A stretch of 64,000 nucleotides of DNA from Dehalococcoidia bacterium (GCA_002728715.1 PBVQ01000014.1:22058-86057); one strand, 5' to 3'; numbered from the stretch's first letter, positions 29,769-40,280 are shown. Numbers and translations: made by a program. The notes: a model not told the origin generated them from the letters alone.

Positions 29769-30581
29769 CTATTTTAATGATTCGTTAATTTTGTTATTTA
29801 ATTCTATACATTTTTCTCTTGAATAATAGAAAAAATCATCTTTATTTTTTGATGCATATAATATACTTCTTGATGAATTTATCAAAAAATTATTTTTTTT
29901 ACCTGTGTGATTTACTGCAGCGATAACCTCACTTACAGTTCCTCCTTGCTCTCCAATACCAGGTATCAAAAAGTTAAAATCATGTAAATTTTCCCTCATT
30001 TTTAACAACTGATCAGGATATGTAGCACCTATAACGAAGCCTAAATTTTCAGGTGAGCCCCAGGTAGAAATTTTTTTTGCAATATATTCGTATAATTTAT
30101 CTCCATTTTTTAGTGAAAGATCTTGAAAATCTTCCGAACCTCTATTAGAAGTTTTACACAGAATATAAGTTCCTTTTTGTTCGTAAGATAAAAAAGGTTC
30201 GATAGAATCAAATCCCATATATGGATTAACTGTTACTATATCAAAATCATACAATTCAAATAAGGATTTTGCATAAGCTTCAGAGGTAGTAGATATATCA
30301 CCTCTTTTCCCATCTCCTATAATTATTATTTCATCAGACTTATTTTTAATATATTCAACTATTTTTCTCATAATTTGTAAGCCATTTGGACCGAACGATT
30401 CAAAATATGCAAGTTGAGGTTTATAAGCACTAACTAAATCGTGAGTAGAGTCTATAATTTCATAATTAAATTTTAGTAAATCATCAATTGGCATTCTTGA
30501 TGATATAGGGTCTAAGCCAACACATACATTTGAATTTTTCTTTATTATAATTTTTGTAAGCTTATTAAATATGCTTTTCAT
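29769..30581 (-). CDS. pyrF: Orotidine 5'-phosphate decarboxylase
   Basis: Last step of UMP synthesis. The catalytic Asp-Lys-Asp network is in GDGKRGDI, and VNPYMGFDSIEPF and GFVIGATYPDQL are typical of the longer, type-2 (270-residue) branch; VCVGLDP lies near the N-terminus. It is not in the pyrRBC-carAB operon but about 2.4 kb beyond carB, in the modAB-ATP synthase run. pyrD and pyrE are not in the window. Confidence 0.93.
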   Translation of the reverse strand: MKSIFNKLTKIIIKKNSNVCVGLDPISSRMPIDDLLKFNYEIIDSTHDLVSAYKPQLAYFESFGPNGLQIMRKIVEYIKNKSDEIIIIGDGKRGDISTTSEAYAKSLFELYDFDIVTVNPYMGFDSIEPFLSYEQKGTYILCKTSNRGSEDFQDLSLKNGDKLYEYIAKKISTWGSPENLGFVIGATYPDQLLKMRENLHDFNFLIPGIGEQGGTVSEVIAAVNHTGKKNNFLINSSRSILYASKNKDDFFYYSREKCIELNNKINESLK

Positions 30582-30642
30582 AGAATTATCTCCAATTACG
30601 AATATATATAGGATAGCATAAATATGTAGTATAAATTTAGCT

Positions 30643-31305
30643 CTAATCAGTCTGGCTTAGGAGGTAATAATAGATTGACAAAGTTATTGTGGCAATTATT
30701 GTTGATACTATAATCAATGGCCAAATATCTGAGTCTGAACCACTTGAAATTTTAGTATATATTCCTAATGGTATTGTTTGAGTTTTACCAGGAATGTTTC
30801 CAGCGACAACAATTGTTGCCCCAAACTCTGATAAAGATCTGATAAAACCTAAAATTATTCCAGCAATAATACCATTTCTAGCAATTGGTAAAATTATATA
30901 CCTGATTGTTTGAAAACTACTTAATCCAAGAGATTTAGACACTATTTCCATATTTTTATCAACTCCAGATATAGCAATCATAAAAGACCTTGTCACCAAG
31001 GGTAATGATACTAAGAAAGATGCTAATACGGCAGCAAACCAAGTAAAAGTTATATTTATACCAAATATCTGATATAAAAATTCTCCAAAAAAATTATTAC
31101 GCCCAAAAAGCCATAGTAAAAAATAACCAACAAGTACAGGGGGAAGAGCAATAGGCAAGGATATTAATAAATCTAGGAAAAATTTTCCTCTAAAATTTTT
31201 CTTTACTAAAATCCAAGCAAAACCAAAAGCAAAAATTGATGTAATAAGAGTGGATATAACACCTACTCTTAATGATAATATGATTACAGATAAATCGGAT
31301 TCCAT
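30643..31305 (-). CDS. modB: Molybdate ABC transporter permease
   Basis: A 220-residue inner-membrane protein with about five to six transmembrane helices and the permease EAA-like loop (SKSLGLSSFQTIRYIILP followed by GIIAGIILGFIRSLSEFGATI), which is the ModB signature. It begins one base after the modA stop. No modC (ATPase) gene follows; the next gene is pyrF. The transporter would need an ATPase encoded elsewhere. Tungstate rather than molybdate is possible. Confidence 0.9.
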   Translation of the reverse strand: MESDLSVIILSLRVGVISTLITSIFAFGFAWILVKKNFRGKFFLDLLISLPIALPPVLVGYFLLWLFGRNNFFGEFLYQIFGINITFTWFAAVLASFLVSLPLVTRSFMIAISGVDKNMEIVSKSLGLSSFQTIRYIILPIARNGIIAGIILGFIRSLSEFGATIVVAGNIPGKTQTIPLGIYTKISSGSDSDIWPLIIVSTIIATITLSIYYYLLSQTD

Positions 31306-31306
31306 T

Positions 31307-32080
31307 TTATTTTTTTATCCTACTTAATCCTCGTGAAGCAATTAGTTCTAGCAATTTAGCATCATCAGATTTTGCCAAGAACTCATAAAATAAATTTGCT
31401 TGTATCTTATTTTTTGTGTTTTTCATAACATGCATATAGTAATCTACTGAATACTCTGAAACTTCTTCAATTTGTCCATAATGCACCAAGTTTTTGGATA
31501 ACAGAAAATCCGAATAATAAATTATCCCATAATCTGCGTTATGATTTTCTAAAGAGCGAAGAACTGATTTAGCATCACTTGCAAGAATTAAATTTTTCTC
31601 TAATTGATTATACATATTATTTGAAGATAATATTTCTTTTGAATAAATTCCTAATGGAGCTAAAGCAGGATCTGCAATTATTATTCTTTTCTTACTTTGT
31701 AATAATTCAGATAGATTATTAATATGTTTAGAGTTTTTGTAGCCAACAAATGCTAGTTTATTAGTCAAAAATTTATATCTATATTCATAATCAATTAGAT
31801 TATTATCTTCTAAAATTCTAATAGGTTTTTCTCCAATAAAAATCACACCATCAGCAGGACTTTCGAACTTAGAAATCTGATTAGCTAAAGATATCGATCC
31901 TCCAAAATTAAATGAAATGTCAATATCGTTGTTTTGATTGAAAATTTCATAACTTTCAGTCAATAAATCTGAAATTGAAGAAGCTGCATAAATTACAACT
32001 TTTTGGTTATTATTATCTGTTTCACAACCAATAAATGGCATAGAAATTAATATAAATATGGTAATATAAATTGTTTTCAT
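31307..32080 (-). CDS. modA: Molybdate-binding lipoprotein
   Basis: Periplasmic oxyanion-binding protein of the ModA family. A hydrophobic signal ends in FIGC (lipobox-like), so Cys19 would carry lipid. The mature part has the family pattern YAASSISDLL, FGGSISLANQI and ADGVIFIG, whose serines bind the oxyanion. 257 residues. First gene of the long minus-strand run that ends with atpC, and it faces a divergent methyltransferase gene across a 92-bp gap. Confidence 0.87.
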   Translation of the reverse strand: MKTIYITIFILISMPFIGCETDNNNQKVVIYAASSISDLLTESYEIFNQNNDIDISFNFGGSISLANQISKFESPADGVIFIGEKPIRILEDNNLIDYEYRYKFLTNKLAFVGYKNSKHINNLSELLQSKKRIIIADPALAPLGIYSKEILSSNNMYNQLEKNLILASDAKSVLRSLENHNADYGIIYYSDFLLSKNLVHYGQIEEVSEYSVDYYMHVMKNTKNKIQANLFYEFLAKSDDAKLLELIASRGLSRIKK

Positions 32081-32172
32081 CTTAGAAAATTATATATATT
32101 AGATAAAAAAATTATAGTAATATTTAGATGATTAGATACACATAATTAGACAAAAATGGAGAAAAATCTTAA

Positions 32173-32997
32173 ATGAATAGTAGTGAAGAATATAATTTTA
32201 ATAAATTTTCAAACTTGCCATTCTATACTGATATAAATGCAAAATTTTTAGAATTCGCTAAAATCGATAATCAAAAAACTATTGTGGATTTAGGCTGTGG
32301 TACTGGAGGGATAACAAAATTACTCATAAATAGATTGAAAAACGCTAAAGAGACCGTGATTTATGCAATCGACCATTCCAAAACAGCGCTAAAAACTGCA
32401 GCAAATGAAATTGAAGAAACAAAAAATGTTTTAGTAAAATTTTGCCATTCAGAGGTACAAAGCCTAACTGATGTTATAAAAGATAAAGTTGACGCAATTG
32501 TGTATTGTAATTCTATACATTATGTACCAGATAAATCCGATTTACTTACTAAAATAAAAAGTAAATTAAATAATAAAGGAATACTAGCATTTAACACTTC
32601 ATTTTTCGAAGGTTCACATCCCGAGGATAGTTTGGAGTTTTTCCGAAAATGGATGCTTAGATCTCTTAGAAAAGTAAGAAAAGAATATGGTTTATCAGCA
32701 AAAAAAAGTGATAAAGTTCAATCTAGGGTACAGTTGAATCAAGAGGAATATAAAAATCTATTATTAGAAAATGGATTTGAAATAAATTCGATAAAAACTA
32801 GTAGAATTGATGTACCACTTGAAGGATGGCATTACATATCTGGGTTCTCTGATTGGATAGAAGGCATTCTGCCTGGGATTCCTTTAGAAATAGGTAGAGA
32901 TGTTTTACAAAAATCTTTAGCAGAAATCTGGGAAGAACTTAAATTAAAATCCATTCCAAGAATATGGCTATCTGTTAGCGCTTCTCCGAAAGTTTAA
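32173..32997 (+). CDS. Class I SAM-dependent methyltransferase
   Basis: Rossmann-fold methyltransferase: motif I DLGCGTGGI, an acidic residue after the second strand (AIDHS), and AIVYCNSIHYV for the post-motif loop. The N-terminal 30 residues and the C-terminal region (residues 180-274, with WHYISGFSDWIEGILPGIP) are lineage-specific and probably select the substrate, which I cannot name. GGAGAAAA stands eight bases before the ATG. Its stop overlaps the carB stop by four bases. Confidence 0.82.
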   Translation: MNSSEEYNFNKFSNLPFYTDINAKFLEFAKIDNQKTIVDLGCGTGGITKLLINRLKNAKETVIYAIDHSKTALKTAANEIEETKNVLVKFCHSEVQSLTDVIKDKVDAIVYCNSIHYVPDKSDLLTKIKSKLNNKGILAFNTSFFEGSHPEDSLEFFRKWMLRSLRKVRKEYGLSAKKSDKVQSRVQLNQEEYKNLLLENGFEINSIKTSRIDVPLEGWHYISGFSDWIEGILPGIPLEIGRDVLQKSLAEIWEELKLKSIPRIWLSVSASPKV

Positions 32998-35900
32998 GTC
33001 TCCAAGTAATCAGCAATACTCTTAACGTTATACTTACTTTTTGAAAAATCTGAGGATATATTTTCCGATTGAATAGCACAAAGAGCTGTATCAATTGAAG
33101 TAAAACATGGAATATTCATTAGAGTAGCAGCCCTTCTAATATGAAATCCGTCTTGTAAAGCTTGCCTATCTCCAGTTACAGTATTTATCACTGCGCTAAC
33201 TGTTCCATTTTGAATAATATCTACTACATTTTCTCCTAAATTATTACTTAATCTTTTTTCAACTGTTTTAACCTTAATTCCGAGTTTTGAAATCATTTTT
33301 GCAGTTCCTTCAGTAGCAAATAATTTATGACCATTTTTTTGTAAAATCTTAACCAAATTTTCAGAATCTGATTTATCTGGATTTGCTATGCTTAGTAGAA
33401 TGGGTGAACCTGGATTAACATTTAGTCCAGAACTAATAAGAGCTTTTTTCATAGCCGCAGTGAAGCTACAATCTATACCCATAACTTCACCAGTTGATTT
33501 CATTTCTGGACCCAAAAAAGAATCTACTCCTGAAAGTTTTGACATAGAAAATACTGGAGCCTTAACAGCTACTAAATTTTTATTTGGATGAAGGCCATAA
33601 TTAAAACCTAATTCTTTAATCGATTTTCCATTCATAACTTTCGTAGCAATTTTCACCATTGGAATTCTTGTTACCTTAGATATAAACGGAATAGTCCTTG
33701 AAGATCTTGGATTAACTTCGATAACATAAATCTCCGGTTCTTCTGAATAATTAATTTTGCTATAAATACTCCTGCGAGAATTATCACCTGCAACTATAAA
33801 TTGTATATTCATCAATCCTATAATTTTTAAGGAAGTTGCTATTTTATTTGTATAATCAACAATCATTTTAATTTCTTCATCAGATAGAGATTGAGCTGGA
33901 TATACCGCCATTGAATCACCAGAATGGACCCCTGCTCTTTCAATGTGCTGCATTATACCTGGAATTAATACCCCATTTCCGTCTGAAATAGCATCAACTT
34001 CTACTTCAATCCCAGACAAATAGTGATCAATAAGTATTTCTTGATTGGGGAATTCTTTCTGTGATTTATGAAAATAATTAACCAATTCGTTTTTATTTTG
34101 TACAATTTCCATTGCTCTCCCACCTAGAACATAGCTTGGGCGTAAAAGGACAGGAAATTTCACATCTTCAGCTACAATCATTGCAGAATCAATATCTTTA
34201 GCCATTCCTCCTGGTGGCAGGGGTATTGAGTTTTGTTTTGACAAATCTTCAAATTTTGCTCTATCAGATGCATTATCAATCGATTCAGAAGAAGATCCTA
34301 AGATTGGTAAATCTAATTTTCCCAATCTTTGAGATAAATTTATCGCCGTTTGACCTCCAAACTGAACTAGACTTGAAGGCATTTTATTTGAGTAATTTTC
34401 ATTTTCTATAATATTTCTTATTGATTCTTCGTCTAAGGGTTCGAAATACAATCTATCCGAAGTATCAAAATCAGTAGATACTGTTTCTGGATTAGAGTTA
34501 ATCATGACTGACTTTACGCCTATCTCCTTGAGTGCAAATGCTGCATGAACAGAACAATAATCGAACTCTATACCTTGCCCAATTCTTATTGGACCGCTAC
34601 CAATTACTATAGCTTTATCAGACTTGAGAGTTTGGGCTTCATTTTCCTTAGAATAAGTTGAATAAAAATAAGGAGTATAAGCTTCAAATTCACCAGCACA
34701 TGTATCAACCATTTTGTAAACAGGTAGTATATTCCATTTTTTTCTTAATTGTCGAATGTCTTCAGATAAATAATCAGAAAAATTGGCTATTTGATCATCA
34801 GTAAATCCTAACATTTTAGCCTGAAGTAAAAGTTCTGGAGTCATTTCATTTTTTTCTAGAGCTTTTTCAAATGAAACAATTTTATTTATAGAAAATGTAA
34901 ACCATGGGTCAATTCCAGTAATTTTAGATACTTCTTGAAAGTCTAAACCTCTCCTAATGGCGGTTGCAAGCTTCCAGATTCTATCATCATCTGGAGACAG
35001 AATTTTTAAGTCGTCAGCATCCCAATCAGGATCTTCCCAAGATAAAGTAGATCTTCCATTTTCTAAAGATCTAACAGCTTTTTGTAATGCAGATTCAAAG
35101 TTTCTATCTATAGCCATAACCTCGCCTGTTGCTTTCATTTGAGTACCTAAAGACCTGTCACCTAATGGAAATTTATCGAAAGGCCATCTAGGTATTTTGA
35201 CAACACAATAATCTAATGCGGGTTCAAATGCAGCTGTAGTTTTCTTTGTAACAGCATTTGATATTTGATGTAACGATTTGCCAATAGCTATTTTTGCGGC
35301 AACCCTTGCAATTGGATATCCAGTAGCCTTGGAAGCCAATGCTGAAGATCTACTAACCCTAGGATTAACTTCAATTACATAGTACATAGAGCCTTCATCT
35401 TCATAGCCTGATCCTTCACCCAAATTCTCAGAAATAAGAGTTGTTGGTCTATAAGCTAACTGAACATTACAGCCCCCTTTGATGTCGAGACCTGTAATTA
35501 TGTCCAAGGATGCTGTACGCAATCTCTGATAATCTTTATCATTTAAAGTTTGGCTTGGGGCAACAACTATTGAATCTCCCGTATGAACTCCCATCGGATC
35601 TAAATTTTCCATATTACAGATTGTTATTACATTTCCATCTCCATCACGCATAACTTCGTATTCTATTTCTTTCCAACCAACCAGAGACTTCTCGATTAAA
35701 ACTTGACCGACTCGGCTAGCAGACAAACCTCCCTTAGCAATTTCAACAAGTTCAGTTTCATTTTTTGCAATACCACCTCCCGTTCCTCCTAAAGTATAAG
35801 CTGGCCTGATAACAACTGGAAAACCTATTTTATTAGCTGATTTAATTGCATCTTCAACATTATCTACCGCGAATGATGGCAACACAGGTTGGTCTAAATT

Positions 35901-36302
35901 TTCTAACAAGTTTCTAAATAGTTCTCTATCTTCAGCCATTTCAACTGATTTTACTGAAGTACCAAGAGTTTTCACATTGTATTTTTCAAGTATTCCGTTG
36001 TTATATAAATCACATAATAGGTTTAGGCCTGTCTGACCCCCTAGCGTACCAAGAATCCCGTCTGGTTTTTCAATTTTAATTATTTCTTCTACTACTTCAA
36101 CTGTTAGAGGTTCGATGTAAATTTGGTCTGCAATATCTTCGTCAGTCATTATTGTGCCTGGATTAGAATTTACAAGAACAACTTTAATGCCTTCTTCTCT
36201 TAGAGATCTACAAGCCTGTGTACCAGCATAATCAAATTCTGCTGCCTGACCTATTATTATTGGTCCTGACCCAAGGACTAAAACCTTTTTTATATCAATC
36301 AT
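32994..36302 (-). CDS. carB: Carbamoyl phosphate synthetase, large subunit
   Basis: Synthesises carbamoyl phosphate from bicarbonate, ammonia (from CarA) and two ATP. Two homologous ATP-grasp halves are visible: N-terminal with LGSGPIIIGQAAEFDYAGTQAC, and the second starting near 555 with IGSGPIRIGQGIEFDYCSVHAA. The C-terminal MGS-like allosteric domain (about 940 on, FATEGTAKMISKLGI) is present, where UMP and other effectors bind. 1102 residues, last gene of the pyr operon, 9 bp after carA. Confidence 0.97.
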   Translation of the reverse strand: MIDIKKVLVLGSGPIIIGQAAEFDYAGTQACRSLREEGIKVVLVNSNPGTIMTDEDIADQIYIEPLTVEVVEEIIKIEKPDGILGTLGGQTGLNLLCDLYNNGILEKYNVKTLGTSVKSVEMAEDRELFRNLLENLDQPVLPSFAVDNVEDAIKSANKIGFPVVIRPAYTLGGTGGGIAKNETELVEIAKGGLSASRVGQVLIEKSLVGWKEIEYEVMRDGDGNVITICNMENLDPMGVHTGDSIVVAPSQTLNDKDYQRLRTASLDIITGLDIKGGCNVQLAYRPTTLISENLGEGSGYEDEGSMYYVIEVNPRVSRSSALASKATGYPIARVAAKIAIGKSLHQISNAVTKKTTAAFEPALDYCVVKIPRWPFDKFPLGDRSLGTQMKATGEVMAIDRNFESALQKAVRSLENGRSTLSWEDPDWDADDLKILSPDDDRIWKLATAIRRGLDFQEVSKITGIDPWFTFSINKIVSFEKALEKNEMTPELLLQAKMLGFTDDQIANFSDYLSEDIRQLRKKWNILPVYKMVDTCAGEFEAYTPYFYSTYSKENEAQTLKSDKAIVIGSGPIRIGQGIEFDYCSVHAAFALKEIGVKSVMINSNPETVSTDFDTSDRLYFEPLDEESIRNIIENENYSNKMPSSLVQFGGQTAINLSQRLGKLDLPILGSSSESIDNASDRAKFEDLSKQNSIPLPPGGMAKDIDSAMIVAEDVKFPVLLRPSYVLGGRAMEIVQNKNELVNYFHKSQKEFPNQEILIDHYLSGIEVEVDAISDGNGVLIPGIMQHIERAGVHSGDSMAVYPAQSLSDEEIKMIVDYTNKIATSLKIIGLMNIQFIVAGDNSRRSIYSKINYSEEPEIYVIEVNPRSSRTIPFISKVTRIPMVKIATKVMNGKSIKELGFNYGLHPNKNLVAVKAPVFSMSKLSGVDSFLGPEMKSTGEVMGIDCSFTAAMKKALISSGLNVNPGSPILLSIANPDKSDSENLVKILQKNGHKLFATEGTAKMISKLGIKVKTVEKRLSNNLGENVVDIIQNGTVSAVINTVTGDRQALQDGFHIRRAATLMNIPCFTSIDTALCAIQSENISSDFSKSKYNVKSIADYLET

Positions 36303-36311
36303 ATTTTTTAC

Positions 36312-37457
36312 CTAACTCTTATCTAACATTTGAATAAATTTGTCAAAAATATACTCACTATCGTGTGGACCTGGTGATGCTTCAGAATGATATTGTATGG
36401 ACAAAATTCTTAATTTATCACTTACCAAACCTGCTACTGTATTATCATTAATATTTATATGACTTACCTTAACATCATTTGATAAATTATCCGACTTGAG
36501 AGCATAACCATGATTTTGAGCGGTTACGTATACTTTTCCTGTACTTAACTCTCGAATTGGCTGATTACCGCCTCTATGGCCAAAAGGCAATTTAAATGTT
36601 TTGGCACCAAATGCCCTACCAAGTAATTGATGACCAAGGCATATACCTAGAATTGGTTTTGACCCTGCCAATGATCGAATGACCTCTATTGAACCATCTA
36701 AAAATTCAGGATTACCTGGTCCAGGAGATAACACAATTCCATCTGGATTAAGATTTAGTACATCATCCAAAGATACATTTTTTGGCACTACAGTTATACT
36801 ACAATTTCTTGCATACAAAGACCTAAGTATATTGAACTTAACTCCATAATCAAAAAGAACAACATTATATTTTTTAGTAGTTTTTTTAGTTCTATTAACT
36901 AAATCAATAAAACTTCTTTTATTAGAATCTGAATCAGGTAATTCCCATTCGTATATATTTTGCGTAGTCACTTTACTAACGACATCAAATTCACCATATC
37001 TGGGACTTTTACTAATTTTATCTAGACTAAGACTAATATCATTAGAAGCAGATAATATTCCCATCATTACTCCTGAATCTCTAAGTTTTCTTGCTATTGC
37101 TCTAGTATCAAGATCATAAATACCAGGTATGTCATTTTTTTCAAGATATTCTCTAATAGTCTCTTGGGACATAGGATGAGATGGATAATCACATAAATTT
37201 CCGATTACAAATCCACTTACCTGTATTTTGTTAGATTCAACATCATGGGCATTAATTCCATAATTACCAATCATTGGATAAGTAGGCATGAGTATTTGAC
37301 CTGCATAAGATGGGTCAGTAAGCATCTCCTGGTAACCTGTCATAGAAGTATTAAAAACCACCTCACCAATAACCTCTTTATTTGCACCAAAACTTTTCCC
37401 GGGAAATATTGTTCCGTCTTCTAGAATTAAATAAATTTTCTTGTCTGTCTTATACAT
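36312..37457 (-). CDS. carA: Carbamoyl phosphate synthetase, small subunit
   Basis: Glutamine amidotransferase subunit delivering ammonia to CarB. The N-terminal CPSase domain begins LILEDGTIFPGKSFG and the class I amidotransferase domain has the nucleophile elbow GICLGHQLLG (catalytic Cys) and the histidine-glutamate end motif YHSEASPGPHDS. The ATG at 37457 overlaps the last codons of pyrC by eight bases, which favours it over an in-frame start 36 bp upstream; it gives 381 residues, the normal length. Confidence 0.96.
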   Translation of the reverse strand: MYKTDKKIYLILEDGTIFPGKSFGANKEVIGEVVFNTSMTGYQEMLTDPSYAGQILMPTYPMIGNYGINAHDVESNKIQVSGFVIGNLCDYPSHPMSQETIREYLEKNDIPGIYDLDTRAIARKLRDSGVMMGILSASNDISLSLDKISKSPRYGEFDVVSKVTTQNIYEWELPDSDSNKRSFIDLVNRTKKTTKKYNVVLFDYGVKFNILRSLYARNCSITVVPKNVSLDDVLNLNPDGIVLSPGPGNPEFLDGSIEVIRSLAGSKPILGICLGHQLLGRAFGAKTFKLPFGHRGGNQPIRELSTGKVYVTAQNHGYALKSDNLSNDVKVSHININDNTVAGLVSDKLRILSIQYHSEASPGPHDSEYIFDKFIQMLDKS

Positions 37458-38796
37458 TATAATTTTCGTCCTTATAAATAACTTTTCCATCATAGATAGT
37501 GATTAAAATTTTTCCATTCATATTGGTATCTAAAAGTGGAGTATTTGAGCTTTTAGATAGAAATTTATGTTGTTCAACTTTCCATTTTGCTTTTGGATCT
37601 ATAACAACTACATCAGCATAGTAACCTTTTTTTAGTCCTCCAACTTTACTAAGTTTGAATATTTCTGCAGGCCTTGATGTCAAAGACTCGATGATTCTGT
37701 CCATGCTTATAGACTTTTTCAAATATAAATCAAAAACTGATGAAAATGCAGTCTCAAGCACGTTAATACCATGAGCTGCATCTGCAAAACTACATTGTTT
37801 TTCAATATCAGAGTGAGGTGCATGGTCAGTGGCAATAATATCAATTATCCCATCTGATAAACCTTTGGCCATATCATTAGCATCACTAATTGTTCTAAGA
37901 GGTGGATTTACTTTTGCATTAGTATCATATGATTCATTATCAATATAATCTGGAACTTCACCTTTTTTACCGTATACCCAATTTTCATTTAAAGTTAGGT
38001 GATGAGGTGTGACTTCAGCAGTAACGTTCAGTCCCATATTTTTATAAATTTCTAGAAGATGAAGAGATGATGATGATGATATATGAGGGATGTGTAATTT
38101 TGCTCCTATATTTTCAGCTAAAATTAAATCCCTAGCTATCATTACAGTCTCAGCACTTGAGTCTGCTCCAAAAAGTCCTAATCTATTGGAAACTATACCC
38201 TCATTCATTAAACCTTTTCCAACAATTTTTTTATCTTCTGCATGATTTATTACAGGTAAATCTAAGTCCACACTATATGTTAATGCCTGCTTCATAATAT
38301 TTGAATCACTCACAGGATTTCCATCATCAGAAAAACCAATTACTCCAGCCTCTGCTAGTTCATTCATAGGAGAAAGGTTAGCTCCTTTTTGACCAATTGT
38401 TATTGAACCAATTGGCAATATTCTTACAATGGCATCTGTCTTAGATCTATTAACTAAATCATTAACAATATTTGCATTGTCCAATGCAGGTATTGTATTA
38501 GGCATACTAGTTATAGTTGTAAATCCTCCTTTTGCAGCAGATTTACTACCTGTTGATATAGTCTCTTTCCATTCTTGACCAGGATCTCGTAAATGAGTAT
38601 GTGCATCAATAAATCCTGGAGAAACTATCATATTTTTTGCATTTATAATTTCATATTCATCCGAATATGTTTGATTGGAGTTAGGTATAACATCAATTAT
38701 TAAATTATTTTTAATTATCAAGTCCCCTATACAATTTGTTCTTGAACTGGGATCAATTATATTTCCATCCTTAATTACCAACTTTTTAGATCTCAT
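37450..38796 (-). CDS. pyrC: Dihydroorotase
   Basis: Converts carbamoyl aspartate to dihydroorotate. Metal-binding histidines are in DAHTHLRDPGQEWKE, and INHAED, HIPHISS and ATDHAPH provide the other ligands and the catalytic aspartate of a class I dihydroorotase. 448 residues. The ATG at 38796 follows the pyrB stop; an in-frame GTG at 38814 would overlap pyrB. Middle gene of the operon. Confidence 0.95.
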   Translation of the reverse strand: MRSKKLVIKDGNIIDPSSRTNCIGDLIIKNNLIIDVIPNSNQTYSDEYEIINAKNMIVSPGFIDAHTHLRDPGQEWKETISTGSKSAAKGGFTTITSMPNTIPALDNANIVNDLVNRSKTDAIVRILPIGSITIGQKGANLSPMNELAEAGVIGFSDDGNPVSDSNIMKQALTYSVDLDLPVINHAEDKKIVGKGLMNEGIVSNRLGLFGADSSAETVMIARDLILAENIGAKLHIPHISSSSSLHLLEIYKNMGLNVTAEVTPHHLTLNENWVYGKKGEVPDYIDNESYDTNAKVNPPLRTISDANDMAKGLSDGIIDIIATDHAPHSDIEKQCSFADAAHGINVLETAFSSVFDLYLKKSISMDRIIESLTSRPAEIFKLSKVGGLKKGYYADVVVIDPKAKWKVEQHKFLSKSSNTPLLDTNMNGKILITIYDGKVIYKDENYNV

Positions 38797-38800
38797 ATTT

Positions 38801-39736
38801 TTATTTTGCCTCACTTAGGATAGTTTTAATTATCGCCATTCTAATATATAAACCGTGTTCGACCTGAAGATTTATTTGACTTTTATCACCGTGCACCAAG
38901 CCAGAAGAAATTTCTACACCTTCATTAACTGGACCTGGATGCATAATCATGACATTATTTTTAGCAATTTTTATTTTTTCTTCATTTATACCCCAGTATT
39001 TGGAATATTCCCTTAGAGATGGTATATTTCCTTGTTCTTGCCTTTCTAATTGAATTCTTAGTGGCATTATCACGTCAGCATTCTCAATAGCATGATCTAA
39101 ATCATCAACAAAGTTAACGCGAGAATTTTTTTGCTCAAAAAATTTATTCTTGAAAAAAGATAATGTTTTAGGAGAATTAATGTATACATTAGCGCCTAAT
39201 TTAGAAAAACCTAGTATATTTGAACGAGCAACTCTACTATGCAATATATCACCAATTATAGATATTTTTTTATTTTTTAATGTTCCTAATTTTTTTTGAA
39301 TAGTATAAATATCAAGTAAAGTTTGAGTTGGATGTGCATGTAATCCGTCACCTGCATTGATAACTGGTATATCTATATTTCTAGAGATAAAATAGGGAGC
39401 TCCTGCATCAGAATGCCTAACAATAATAAGATCAAATTGCATTGCTTCTAGAGTCTTTACCGTATTAAGTAAAGATTCACCTTTCTTAACACTGCTACTT
39501 CCTAGTGAAATATTTATAACATCGGCACCAAGTTTTTTGGCTGCTAACTCGAAAGATGTTCGAGTTCTTGTACTGTTTTCATAAAATAATGTTAATACTG
39601 ATTTACCACTAGTATATTTTTTTGTTGATGCAATATTATCATTTGATAATTTATCAGCTTCATTCATTATACTTTGAATATGAACTTCACTTAGTTGGTC
39701 TACATCTAGTAAACTTTTATTGCTAGTTATATTCAA
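38801..39736 (-). CDS. pyrB: Aspartate carbamoyltransferase, catalytic subunit
   Basis: Condenses carbamoyl phosphate and aspartate. Carbamoyl-phosphate-binding STRTRTSFE and the HAHPTQTLLD motif are present, with the aspartate-loop region MPLRIQLERQ. 311 residues. No pyrI regulatory gene accompanies it, so this is the unregulated trimer type, with control left to the PyrR attenuator. Start overlaps the pyrR stop by four bases (ATGA-type coupling). Confidence 0.96.
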   Translation of the reverse strand: MNITSNKSLLDVDQLSEVHIQSIMNEADKLSNDNIASTKKYTSGKSVLTLFYENSTRTRTSFELAAKKLGADVINISLGSSSVKKGESLLNTVKTLEAMQFDLIIVRHSDAGAPYFISRNIDIPVINAGDGLHAHPTQTLLDIYTIQKKLGTLKNKKISIIGDILHSRVARSNILGFSKLGANVYINSPKTLSFFKNKFFEQKNSRVNFVDDLDHAIENADVIMPLRIQLERQEQGNIPSLREYSKYWGINEEKIKIAKNNVMIMHPGPVNEGVEISSGLVHGDKSQINLQVEHGLYIRMAIIKTILSEAK

Positions 39737-40269
39737 TGTAAAACCACCGAATCATTAGAATCTACTTCAACAAGATTTACTTTAACTTTCTGTTCATATT
39801 CCGTAGGAATGTTTTTACCTATATAATCTGGCCTTATTGGTAGTTCTCTATGGCCTCTATCGACTAAAACTGCCAATTGAATTTTTTTGGGCCTACCAAA
39901 GTTAAGCAAAGCTTGCATAGCCGCTCTTATAGTTCTACCTGTATATAAAACATCGTCTACTATTATGACATTTTTATCTTTTATATCACTCGGAATAATG
40001 GAATTTTTAGCTTGCTTAATGTGATAGTTTTCAAGGTCATCTCTCCATAGTTTAGGATCTAAATTACCAACTAAAATATTTTTATTAGTAATATCGCGAA
40101 CAGTTTCAGAAATTCTTTTCGCTAAAAATACCCCTCGAGTTTCAACTCCAACCAAAATCACATCAGTTACACTTAGGTTTTTTTCAATTATTTCAAAAGA
40201 AATCCTCTTAATACATTTGAATAAATCTATCTCTGATAAAAGTATTTTCGTTTTTTTTGAATTTGACAT
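39733..40269 (-). CDS. pyrR: Pyrimidine operon regulator PyrR / uracil phosphoribosyltransferase
   Basis: RNA-binding regulator that, with UMP or UTP, binds the pyr leader and favours termination; most also have weak uracil phosphoribosyltransferase activity. The PRPP motif VIIVDDVLYTGRTIRAAM is intact, and RRLVDRGH-type basic residues (VLVDRGHRELPIRPDYIG) are typical. An upstream TTG at 40281 lies in the terminator T-tract, so the ATG at 40269 (178 residues) is preferred. First gene of the operon whose leader carries its binding site. Confidence 0.96.
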   Translation of the reverse strand: MSNSKKTKILLSEIDLFKCIKRISFEIIEKNLSVTDVILVGVETRGVFLAKRISETVRDITNKNILVGNLDPKLWRDDLENYHIKQAKNSIIPSDIKDKNVIIVDDVLYTGRTIRAAMQALLNFGRPKKIQLAVLVDRGHRELPIRPDYIGKNIPTEYEQKVKVNLVEVDSNDSVVLH

Positions 40270-40280
40270 AAATTTTTCCA

